Positions 53,277 through 61,903 of a stretch of DNA of 64,000 nucleotides are shown here, one piece after another. Below the pieces are notes generated by a model that was not told where the DNA came from, ran no database searches, and was given only the letters and a program-made list of their open reading frames with translations. The stretch is from DATARH01 sp036268425. GTDB lineage: Bacteria > Pseudomonadota > Alphaproteobacteria > ATCC43930 > CGMCC-115725. The position numbers and the translations under genes are program-made. The stretch's first letter is position 1. Each line of letters starts with the position of its first letter. Where the stretch lies: positions 200,465 through 264,464 of the forward strand of contig DATAUE010000114.1 of NCBI GenBank assembly GCA_036268425.1, written 5' to 3'.

Positions 53277-56200
53277 ATGGAAGCGCTGTTCAGCGATTAC
53301 GAGGACATTCGAAAGTCCAGCCTGTTCGATCCTGACTACTATCTCGCGACTTACCCGGACGTGGCGGAGCGCAATGTCGACCCGCTGGTGCATTATCTCG
53401 AAGAAGGCGCTGGCGAGGGGCGCAATCCGCACCCTGATTTCGACGTTGCCTTTTACCTCGGACAATGCCGCGCCAGAGGCGAGCAGCCGGCCAATCCTCT
53501 GCTGCATTATCTGCGGATCGGCGCGGCCCGTGGTTTCGCCACGAAACCTGGCGACGGCAACGAAAAAACCGCGGCCGATCAACGATCACGACAATCGCAG
53601 GGGCTGGCAAAAGCGCCGATCCTGGTGGCGATCGAGGCGCTCGCTGTTGCGGGCGGACCGAACGGCACAACGCGGCTGACGGTCGCTGGCTGGGCCCTTG
53701 CCGCCGCAGCGGTGACCGAGATCACGGTGTCGCTCGGCGGCAGAGCCGTGGCGAGCGCCACCTATGGTCTGGCGCGCCCCGATATTGCCCGCCTCTACCC
53801 CGACCGTCCCGGCGCGGGAGAATGCGGCTTCATGCTCGCCGCAGAGGCACCGGGCCTCAACAGCGGTCCCGTCGACGCCGTCTTGAACGTCACCACTGCC
53901 GACGGCGATATCGGCCACCACCCGCTGCGCGTGGAAATTCCGCCGCAGGATATCGGTCCGGAAACAATCGACCCATTGGCTCCCGCTGGCGACGGCATCC
54001 GTCCCCGCCTGCCGGTGATCGAACTATCGATTGATGGTGCCGCAGTCGATCCGCACGGAATTTTGCGGCTGTCCGGCTGGGTGGTCTGCCGGGTGCAGAT
54101 GGAGACCGTCGAGGCTTTTGTCGACGGCGTCTCGATCGGCCAAGCGGAACTCGGTCGCGTCCGTTCCGATGTCGAGACAACACGGCCGAGCTACCCCAAT
54201 TCCCGGTTTTCCGGATTTGCGCTGGCCGCCGCTGTCGGCGCGCTTGGGCGCGGCAACAAGACGATCGTGGTACGGGCCTCCGCGCGCAGCGGCGTCTCGC
54301 AGGAAGCAACGATAAAAACCAAGGTATCAGCCGTCGCCGATCCCGCGCCTCGGGCGGGCGAGACTGTGTTTCATCACCATGCCGACGAAATTCGGCTGGC
54401 CGTCACCGGGCGCATCTGGGTCAAAGGCTGGTCGGTTCCTCCAAACCCGGCTACAGCAATCGCAATCCTGCTCGACGGCGAAGAAATCGGCCGGGCCGAT
54501 ATCGGCTTGCCGCGGCCCGATGTCGGCAATCTGTTTCCGGCGCTCGCGCACGCGCGGCGATCGGGATTTTCCTTTCGGGGACGCGGCGCGGGCACGTTTT
54601 CCGGCGAGCATCAAATCGTCACGCGCGTGCACTGCATCGATGGAGAAATTATCGATACGCCGGTTTCCATCGTTGCCGGCAACGAGATGGGGGTGCTCGG
54701 CGGGTCCGCCGGCGGCGACGGGTTCCACCTGCATATCGACACTCCGCTCCTGATTGACGGCACCGCCGAGGCGCCGGTGCGCGGCAATCTGGAAATCAGT
54801 GGCTGGGCACTGGCAGCAACCGGGGTCGCAGAGATCGAAATCGCAATCGACGGCGATGCGGTCGCGCTCGCGGATTACGGGTTGCGCCGGCTCGACTTGC
54901 GCAGCGCCTTTCCGGATTGGGACGACGCCCTTTCCAGCGGGTACAGCGCCTTGTTGCCGCACCGTATCCTGCCGCAGGGTGATCACGTCGTCTCGGTGAC
55001 ATTGCACGATAAGGGCGGCCACTCGGCTACCACCGATTTTCGCATGGTGGTCGAGGAGCTTTCGGATACGCAAGGCCCGTGGTCGCTGCGGCGCAAGATG
55101 GCGCAGGCTGAAATCGACCTTGGCCAGCGTCTGATCGACCAAAGCGGCAAGCGGCCGCGTTTCGTTGCGCTGCTGCCGCTGGCCACGGATAAAAAGACAC
55201 TGCAACGCGCCCGAACAACGCTGCAATCTCTGGGTGCCCAGGCATACCCGCACTGGCGGCTGCTGGTCGCACCGCGACGCGGCGAAGCCCGTCAAAGCGC
55301 TCTGCGCGATGCATTGCTGGCCGATTTGGCACCGCTTAGTGCCCAAGTCGAAATTGTCAAAGAGATGACACCCGAGACCCTGAAAAATACTCTCGGTGCT
55401 GCGCTCGACGACACGCTTGTTACCGTGCTGACTCCTGGCGACGAACTCGGCTGCGACGCGCTACTTGAAATCGCGATCAGTACCGCGTTGTACCCTCAAA
55501 CGGATTTTTTCTACAGCGACGAGCGCTGCCGCAACCCGTCATCGGGCGACGTCGAGGCGTTTTTCAAACCGCAATGGTCTCCTGACTTGCTGTTGGCGAC
55601 CAATTACATCGGGCGCTTATGGTGTGCTCGCGGCGACCTGCTGACCCGCGCGGCGACTCCGAAAAAGCCGCTGCTGGAGCACGGCGAATACGACCTGGTG
55701 ATGCGCTGCACCGAAGCCGCCGACGCAATCCGCCATATTCCGGCGGTGCTGTGCGAATGCGCTGCTGCCGACGCCGCCGACACCAAAAGGGCGACAAAGG
55801 TGACGCAGGACGCGCTGTCGCGCCGTGGAATTGCCGGCGAGGTCGGCGACGGCGCGCGCCCGGGCGCCGTCCGCATCAAGCGCAGGTTGGTGAAACCGGG
55901 GCTGGTATCGATCATCATTCCGACCTGCGCCGCCGACGGCATGATCGAAAAATGCCTGACGACTCTGCGTCGCGAGACTGCCTATGACGACTACGAAATC
56001 ATCTGCATCGAGAACATCCCCGCGACGGATCGCGAATGGCGCGACTGGTTGCGGCACAACGCCGATCTGATGATCTCGACCGAGGAGCCGTTCAACTGGG
56101 CGCGCTTCAACAATATCGCGGCGGCGCAGGCGAATGGCGACTACCTGCTTTTTCTGAATGACGACATCGAAATTATCGAGCCTGCGTGGCTCGACACGCT

Positions 56201-57887
56201 GCTCGCAGAGGTGCAGCGCCCGGAGATCGGAGCTGTCGGCCCGCGGCTGCTTTACCCTGACCGCCGGGTGCAGCATGCCGGCATGTTCCTTGCTGCTATG
56301 GGACAGGCGCGGCACGCCTTTCGCCATGCCCGCGAGGACGATCCCGGTTATTTCGGTCTGGCGCTGACGCAACGCGAGATTATCGCGGTGACCGGCGCCT
56401 GCCTGTTGACCCGGCGCAGCACGTTCGAGGCCCTCGGCGGTTTCGACGAAACCCAGACGATCGTCAACAACGATCTGGATTATTGCCTGCGTACTTGGCG
56501 CAGCGGTCTGCGCAACCTCTACACCCCGCATGCGACACTTGTGCATCACGAGGCGGTCAGCCGCGCCGGGCTGGAAGACATCTACGACGCCGATGTGTTT
56601 GACAGGAAATGGCGCGATCTGTTCCTTGCTGGCGACCCGTATTTCAGCCCGCATCTATCGAAAAGCCACGACAGTTTCGTGATCGACCACGAGCCGACCA
56701 GGCTGCTGGTCACGGGACGCCCGCATCTTCGCCTCAGCGACATTCGCCGTATCCTCGTCGTCAAGCTCGACCATATCGGCGACTGCATCTTGGCCTTTCC
56801 GGCGGTTCGCCGGCTCAAACAGCATTTCCCTGACGCGCATGTCTCGGTACTGACATCGCGGTCATCGCGCCCGGTCTGGGCGCTCGAGCCGAGTGTCGAC
56901 GCGATTATCGAATTCGATTTCTTTCACGCCCGCTCCGGCCTCGGCGAGCTGAAACGCACCGACGACGACTATCGGAAACTGGCACGGCGACTGGCGCCGG
57001 AACGGTTTGATCTGGCGATCGATTTGCGCAAGCACCTCGAAACCCGCCCGGTGCTCCAACACAGCGGCGCGCGGCACGTTGCCGGGTTCGACCACCGCAA
57101 CCAGTTTCCCTGGCTCGACATCGCGCTCGAATGGTCGCCGGACCAGATGTATGCGCGCAAGCGTCAGCACGTCGCCGACGATCTCGTCAACCTGGTCGAC
57201 GCCGTTGCCGCCGCTGGCGAAAGCGACCGCCAGGTCATCGTAGCCCGGCCGCCGGCAATGCCGGCACTACCGGCCCTGCAACGTTTGCCGGTCGGCACCC
57301 CGCTCGTCTGTGTACACCCGACGGTCGGCAACAACGCGCGCCAATGGCCGATCGAGTATTTTGTGGCCGTCATCAACCGCCTCGCCAAGGACGACGGAGC
57401 CCATATCGTGCTGATCGGCGGCCCGGGCGACGAAGCGGTCGCCGCCGAAATTCTCGAATCGGTCGATGACCCGGCTGCGGTCACCTCACTGGTGGCCACA
57501 CTGCCGCTGTCGGAATTGCCGGCCGTGCTGGCCGGCATGTCGCTGTTTCTCGGCAACAATAGCGGCCCGAAGCATATCGCCGCCGGCCTCGGAGTGCCGA
57601 CGGTCGGAGTGCATTCCGGGACGGAGGACGTTCTGGAATGGGGTCCGGTCGGCCCCAACGCGATCGCCGTGGCGCGCGAAGTGGTGTGCGCACCGTGCTA
57701 CCTCGCCGAAGCTACGGATTGCCGTCGTGGCCTTGCCTGCTTGCGCCAGCTCGAGCCGGCACGCGTTTACGAGGCCTGCAAGCGGTTGCTATCGTTGTCG
57801 CTAAAGACTGCAGCAATGAATGAGCGCCGACCAGTGATGCCCACGCAGGCGCGAAAGCCGCGCGCGGCGCCAGCCGATCAGGCGTAG
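53277..57887 (+). CDS. Giant glycosyltransferase (GT2-GT2-GT9)
   Basis: A 1536-residue protein. Residues 14-91: two WYxxxYxDV-type modules (FDPDYYLATYPDVAE; FDVAFYLGQC). About 130-595: four beta-rich modules (AGWALAAAAV, SGWVVCRVQM, VKGWSVPPNP, SGWALAATGV, each followed by a YGLxRxD-type motif). About 628-790: a GT2-like domain with weak motifs (VALLPLATDKK). 875-1110: active-looking GT2 (VSIIIPTC, LFLNDDIEI, GACLLTRRSTFEALGGFDE). About 1155-1480: GT9 heptosyltransferase-like domain (ILVVKLDHIGDCILAFPAVR, VCVHPTVGNNARQWP, GNNSGPKHIAAGLGVPTVG). ATG 53277 follows AGGAAGAGTA. It likely builds a surface glycan with several sugars; no signal or membrane part is seen. Confidence 0.88.
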   Translation: MEALFSDYEDIRKSSLFDPDYYLATYPDVAERNVDPLVHYLEEGAGEGRNPHPDFDVAFYLGQCRARGEQPANPLLHYLRIGAARGFATKPGDGNEKTAADQRSRQSQGLAKAPILVAIEALAVAGGPNGTTRLTVAGWALAAAAVTEITVSLGGRAVASATYGLARPDIARLYPDRPGAGECGFMLAAEAPGLNSGPVDAVLNVTTADGDIGHHPLRVEIPPQDIGPETIDPLAPAGDGIRPRLPVIELSIDGAAVDPHGILRLSGWVVCRVQMETVEAFVDGVSIGQAELGRVRSDVETTRPSYPNSRFSGFALAAAVGALGRGNKTIVVRASARSGVSQEATIKTKVSAVADPAPRAGETVFHHHADEIRLAVTGRIWVKGWSVPPNPATAIAILLDGEEIGRADIGLPRPDVGNLFPALAHARRSGFSFRGRGAGTFSGEHQIVTRVHCIDGEIIDTPVSIVAGNEMGVLGGSAGGDGFHLHIDTPLLIDGTAEAPVRGNLEISGWALAATGVAEIEIAIDGDAVALADYGLRRLDLRSAFPDWDDALSSGYSALLPHRILPQGDHVVSVTLHDKGGHSATTDFRMVVEELSDTQGPWSLRRKMAQAEIDLGQRLIDQSGKRPRFVALLPLATDKKTLQRARTTLQSLGAQAYPHWRLLVAPRRGEARQSALRDALLADLAPLSAQVEIVKEMTPETLKNTLGAALDDTLVTVLTPGDELGCDALLEIAISTALYPQTDFFYSDERCRNPSSGDVEAFFKPQWSPDLLLATNYIGRLWCARGDLLTRAATPKKPLLEHGEYDLVMRCTEAADAIRHIPAVLCECAAADAADTKRATKVTQDALSRRGIAGEVGDGARPGAVRIKRRLVKPGLVSIIIPTCAADGMIEKCLTTLRRETAYDDYEIICIENIPATDREWRDWLRHNADLMISTEEPFNWARFNNIAAAQANGDYLLFLNDDIEIIEPAWLDTLLAEVQRPEIGAVGPRLLYPDRRVQHAGMFLAAMGQARHAFRHAREDDPGYFGLALTQREIIAVTGACLLTRRSTFEALGGFDETQTIVNNDLDYCLRTWRSGLRNLYTPHATLVHHEAVSRAGLEDIYDADVFDRKWRDLFLAGDPYFSPHLSKSHDSFVIDHEPTRLLVTGRPHLRLSDIRRILVVKLDHIGDCILAFPAVRRLKQHFPDAHVSVLTSRSSRPVWALEPSVDAIIEFDFFHARSGLGELKRTDDDYRKLARRLAPERFDLAIDLRKHLETRPVLQHSGARHVAGFDHRNQFPWLDIALEWSPDQMYARKRQHVADDLVNLVDAVAAAGESDRQVIVARPPAMPALPALQRLPVGTPLVCVHPTVGNNARQWPIEYFVAVINRLAKDDGAHIVLIGGPGDEAVAAEILESVDDPAAVTSLVATLPLSELPAVLAGMSLFLGNNSGPKHIAAGLGVPTVGVHSGTEDVLEWGPVGPNAIAVAREVVCAPCYLAEATDCRRGLACLRQLEPARVYEACKRLLSLSLKTAAMNERRPVMPTQARKPRAAPADQA

Positions 57888-58022
57888 GCCCACCTTTGAC
57901 GGCGAGCTGTTCAGCCCATCGACAAAGGCTGCCGGTACTGCCGCGGTTGACCGCATTGCCGAGATTCTGTCGAACGTGACAGGTGCCGCCGTGTTGCAGT
58001 ACCGACGGGGGTGAAATCCGCT

Positions 58023-61000
58023 CTATTCGGCCGCTGCCGCGTCACGCCAGCCGAGTCGGCGCAGGCAGCGATCGACCCATTGCTTGGTGAGTTTTTCCTG
58101 CGCGCCGTTCTGTGACAAGCGGCGGCGCAGGGTGCGGAAATCGACGCGGTCGAGTTCCTGGTCCTGGTTGAAGCAGGAGAACACGACGGTTTCGGTGCCG
58201 GTCGCCGGGTCGAAATGGCGTTGCAGGCACTGCGCGCAGATTTCCTTCATCATGCATTGCATCGGTGAGTTGATCGACGCGATAGCGCGATGATCCGGCC
58301 GGAAATAGCGCTTCAGCGCCGCCTTTCGCGCCTCGCCGACCGCCCGCATCATGCCGTCCGAACCGATCGCGATAATGCGGTCCACCTCTGCCAGCGGGAT
58401 TTCGGTCGGGCCGAGCGCCCCCGAGCCGTAAGCCTCGATCGCGGCGACGATGTTGCCGACAAACGCCAAATCCTGTGGCCGACCCGGCGGAAAGCCCGGC
58501 GCCTCGTCGCAGCACCACACGACGCTGTCGGCGGCACGTTCGAGATCAGCGACCTTGTAGCGGTCCTCGATCGTCTTGTAGCCGGCGAAATAGAGGACGC
58601 GCGACCCCTCGGCCCGCAATGCCGCACCGATCGAGAACAGCACGGCGTTGCCGAGCCCGCCGCCGACCAGCAGCACGGTTTCGCCGGCCGGGGTTTCGGT
58701 CGGCGTGCCGGTCGGCCCCATCAGGATCACTGGTTCGCCCGGCTGCAACAGCGCGCACAGATCGGACGACCCTCCCATTTCGAGAACGATCGTCGATAAC
58801 AGCCCCTGCTCGCGGTCGATCCACGCGCCGGTCAGCGCCAGGCCTTCCATTGCCAATGTCGTCCCGTCAACCTTGGCGGCGAATGCCTCGTAATTCTGCA
58901 ACCGGTAGAACTGACCGGGCTGAAAGGCGCGCGCCGCCATCGGCGCCTTGACGATGACCTCGACGATCTTTGGCGTCAGCCGCTCGACCGCATGCACCCG
59001 TGCGCGCAATTCATCGTCGAGTTGCGCCCGCATCGCCATCGGCTCGGGCGACACCGCCGGGCGGCGCGCCAGCATGCGGCTGATCACGGGGTAGCCCTGC
59101 TTGGTGCCGCCCATCGCCTTGACGACATTGCCGGCAAAGCTCGGATGCAGATCGCCCCAGAAGCTGACGGCGCGGCCATCCGGCATCAGGCTCATCAGCA
59201 CCCGGACTTCTTCCGGCTTGGCGACGCGCTCGGGCGAGGCGTGCGCGCCGGCTTCGTCGAGCGCCCGGAAATAGCGGCCATCGAGCGTTACATGCGCCGG
59301 GTCTTCGCGCGCCAGCACCGTGTTCGGCTGCGTTCCGGCGGCGACCAGGATCGTACGCGCCGGCAACACCACGTCTTCGCCGGCGCTTTGCCCGGCCTCG
59401 GGCCGATGCCCGCCGACATCGGCCGGCTGATGGCGGGTCAGACGCAATGCCGAGGCCTGCTCGAACACATCGACCTCGACGGCTTCGGGGGTCAGCATCT
59501 CGGCGAAGCGGATGCCTTCCTCCATCGCCTTCGCGACTTCCTCGTGGTTGAGGGTGTAGCTCGGCGCATCGATCAGGCGGCGGCGATAGGCGATCGTGAC
59601 ACCGCCCCATTCGTCGATCAGCTTTGCGAAGCGCGGCGCACGGCCATCGCATTCCGCCACCTCGCGCTCGGCACGCAGCGCCCGGGCATGTGTCAGGAAT
59701 TCGTCGGCGACCTCGCGCTCGGCGCCGTTCCACTGGCCAAGCACCGCCTCGGCACCGCGTTCTGCCGCCAGCGTTTCATAGCGCGACAGAAATTTCTCGA
59801 CCTGCACGGGGTAATAGGCCAGGGCCTCGGTCGCGGTGTCGATCGCGGTCAGGCCGCCGCCAATCACCACGACCGGCAGCCGCACGGTGAGGTTGGCGAT
59901 GCTGTCGGTCTTGGCCGCGCCAGTCAGCTGCAGTGCCATCAGGAAATCGGAGGCTTGCCGCACCCCCGGCACCAGGCCGTTCTGCATCGGTATCACGGTC
60001 GGGCGGCCGGCGCCGGCGCACATGGCGATGTGGTCAAACCCCATCGCCATTGCGCTGTCGATCGTCAGCGTACCGCCAAAGCGCACCCCGCCATACATCG
60101 AGAAGGCCGCGCGGCGCTCCAGCATCAGCCGGATCATCTTGAGGAAATTCTTGTCCCAGCGCACCGTAATGCCGTACTCGGCGACGCCGCCGAACCCGGC
60201 CATACCGCGCTCGCCGAGCGGCTCCTGCAGGCTGACGACATCGCGGATCGGCTGAAACGCGCAAGGCTCGCCGGCCGGACCGATACCGCCGATTTCCGCC
60301 GGCAGCGGCTCGATCTTCAACCCGTCAATGGCGGCGACGAAATGCCCGTCATTCAGCAGGTGGTGCGACAGGTTGAAGCCGGCCGGACCGAGCCCGACGA
60401 CCAGCACCTTATACCCGGATGGCGGCTTCGGCAGCGGCCGGCGCACATCGAGCGGGTTCCACCGGGTCAGCAGCCCGTATATCTCAAAGCCCCAGGGCAG
60501 GCCGAGCACGTCCTTCAGGGTGCGGGTCTCGACCTGCGGAATATCGACCGGGTCCTGCCGCTGATAGATGCAGGCCTTCATGCAATCATTGCAGATGCGG
60601 TGCCCGGTGGCAGCGCAGAGCGGGTTATCGACGGCAACGATCGCCAGCGCGCCGATCGCATTGCCGCGCGTTACGACGAGGTTCATCTCCGAGATTTTCT
60701 CGTCGAGCGGGCAGCCCGCCAGCGTTACCCCGAAGGTGCTTTTGCGGAAGCTGCCGTCCTTTTCATGCAGCCCGCTGCGGCAGCTATCCTTTTGCTGGTT
60801 GTGGCACCAGATGCAGTAATTCGCCTGATCTATCGCGCCGGCGAGATCGGTGCCCGGATCGGTCAGGTCGAAGCCGTCGCGCGCCCGCCAGTCGTGCTCC
60901 GGCAGGCGCTGCATCGCGACGCCGCCGCGTTCGATGGTTTCGACCGGCACGAGGTGCTGCATATCGAGCCGGTGCGGCACCCGGAACAGCAGGCCGCGCT

Positions 61001-61574
61001 TGTGCTTTGCCTTCCCCGCTGCAGACAGTGTTGCCCAGGCGGCATACCTGATCGCAGCCTGCAACGGCAGCGCATGCGCAGCTTCGTCTTCCTGCCAGCG
61101 CGACACGGCCTCGGCGAAGTGCAGTTCCCAAGCCAGCACGCCTTGGCGGGTGTCAAAATCGGTGGCGGCACCGCCGAACAGCGCCTCCAGTTCCTGCGCC
61201 AGCGCATGACCATTCAGCGTCGCAGCCTCGGCCTCTTTGACCTCGCGGACGGCGCGGCGCTGGACGAACAGCCGTTTCACCGAATAAAGCGGCGCCAGCC
61301 TGTCGTGCCGCGCCTGCAATGCGCGCACCTCGGCAGCGACGCCGAAGAGGTCGCCGACAAAATCTTCCAAATGCGGTGCCAGATCGACCAGCAGGTCGGA
61401 TTCCGCCTTGCGATCGAGTACATCGGGGGCCGCGCGCGCCGCCATCAGGCGGTCGTGCAGCGTTGTATCGGAAGCTGCAAGGTGCGCGATAAAGGCGCGG
61501 TCCACCTGGATCAGCCCTTCGCGCTCGTACAGGTCGGTGAAGCTGAGCCCGTGTTTCAGGGCGAGATCGGTCAT
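58023..61574 (-). CDS. Large iron-sulfur flavoprotein (GltD-like plus PyrK-like)
   Basis: A 1183-residue oxidoreductase. Cys motifs CIWCHNQQKDSCRSG (about 252) and CNDCMKACIYQRQDPVDIPQ (about 326) resemble the Fe-S entry domain of GltD-type proteins. From about 391 (KVLVVGLGPAGFNLSHHLL) comes an FAD/NAD(P) disulfide-reductase-like domain. From about 884 (PKIVEVIVKAPMAARAF) a ferredoxin-reductase/PyrK-like domain with FQPGQFYRL, VLLVGGGLGNAVLFS and a terminal [2Fe-2S] motif CMMKEICAQC...VFSCFNQDQ. The partner that gives or takes electrons is not encoded nearby. N-terminal 240 residues have no recognised fold. Upstream is a 329-base gap. Confidence 0.83.
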   Translation of the reverse strand: MTDLALKHGLSFTDLYEREGLIQVDRAFIAHLAASDTTLHDRLMAARAAPDVLDRKAESDLLVDLAPHLEDFVGDLFGVAAEVRALQARHDRLAPLYSVKRLFVQRRAVREVKEAEAATLNGHALAQELEALFGGAATDFDTRQGVLAWELHFAEAVSRWQEDEAAHALPLQAAIRYAAWATLSAAGKAKHKRGLLFRVPHRLDMQHLVPVETIERGGVAMQRLPEHDWRARDGFDLTDPGTDLAGAIDQANYCIWCHNQQKDSCRSGLHEKDGSFRKSTFGVTLAGCPLDEKISEMNLVVTRGNAIGALAIVAVDNPLCAATGHRICNDCMKACIYQRQDPVDIPQVETRTLKDVLGLPWGFEIYGLLTRWNPLDVRRPLPKPPSGYKVLVVGLGPAGFNLSHHLLNDGHFVAAIDGLKIEPLPAEIGGIGPAGEPCAFQPIRDVVSLQEPLGERGMAGFGGVAEYGITVRWDKNFLKMIRLMLERRAAFSMYGGVRFGGTLTIDSAMAMGFDHIAMCAGAGRPTVIPMQNGLVPGVRQASDFLMALQLTGAAKTDSIANLTVRLPVVVIGGGLTAIDTATEALAYYPVQVEKFLSRYETLAAERGAEAVLGQWNGAEREVADEFLTHARALRAEREVAECDGRAPRFAKLIDEWGGVTIAYRRRLIDAPSYTLNHEEVAKAMEEGIRFAEMLTPEAVEVDVFEQASALRLTRHQPADVGGHRPEAGQSAGEDVVLPARTILVAAGTQPNTVLAREDPAHVTLDGRYFRALDEAGAHASPERVAKPEEVRVLMSLMPDGRAVSFWGDLHPSFAGNVVKAMGGTKQGYPVISRMLARRPAVSPEPMAMRAQLDDELRARVHAVERLTPKIVEVIVKAPMAARAFQPGQFYRLQNYEAFAAKVDGTTLAMEGLALTGAWIDREQGLLSTIVLEMGGSSDLCALLQPGEPVILMGPTGTPTETPAGETVLLVGGGLGNAVLFSIGAALRAEGSRVLYFAGYKTIEDRYKVADLERAADSVVWCCDEAPGFPPGRPQDLAFVGNIVAAIEAYGSGALGPTEIPLAEVDRIIAIGSDGMMRAVGEARKAALKRYFRPDHRAIASINSPMQCMMKEICAQCLQRHFDPATGTETVVFSCFNQDQELDRVDFRTLRRRLSQNGAQEKLTKQWVDRCLRRLGWRDAAAAE

Positions 61575-61903
61575 GTCGTGCTCGTTACGCGAACAAAAGA
61601 TCGGAAACCATCCGGCAAATCGCCGCGACGGCGCCGAACCGTCAAGGCGGCGACGCGGGCATCGACAATATTGCCTCGCGGCGTTTCCCAGCGACTAGAT
61701 GGCGACGATACCTGCGCCCTCAAGGCGAACCCGCAAGGATCGGGGCACCCTTGCCGGTAACACATGCCGACCGCTGCCGGCATGGAGACAGGGTAGACCT
61801 GCGCGGCGCGCTTCCCACATTCGGTTCATGCAGCTTGATCAGTTCAGAAGGGACTCAGACGCACGCCAGCGTTGATCCTGTCGAAATCTTCGAACCCGGG
61901 ACG
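61575..61903. other. Gene-free stretch ahead of the flavoprotein gene
   Basis: No coding region is supported. The only structure seen is a 7-bp stem (CATGCCG at 61763-61769 with CGGCATG at 61778-61784). The conserved blocks of cobalamin, glycine and TPP riboswitches were looked for and not found. It should contain the promoter of the leftward flavoprotein gene and the end of the carboxylase transcript. Confidence 0.55.

Noticed and set aside
58992..61760. Long plus-strand open frame of about 920 codons
   Set aside because: It is exactly antisense to the iron-sulfur flavoprotein, has no family motifs, and is rich in Arg, Gly, His and Gln as expected from antisense of GC-rich coding DNA.
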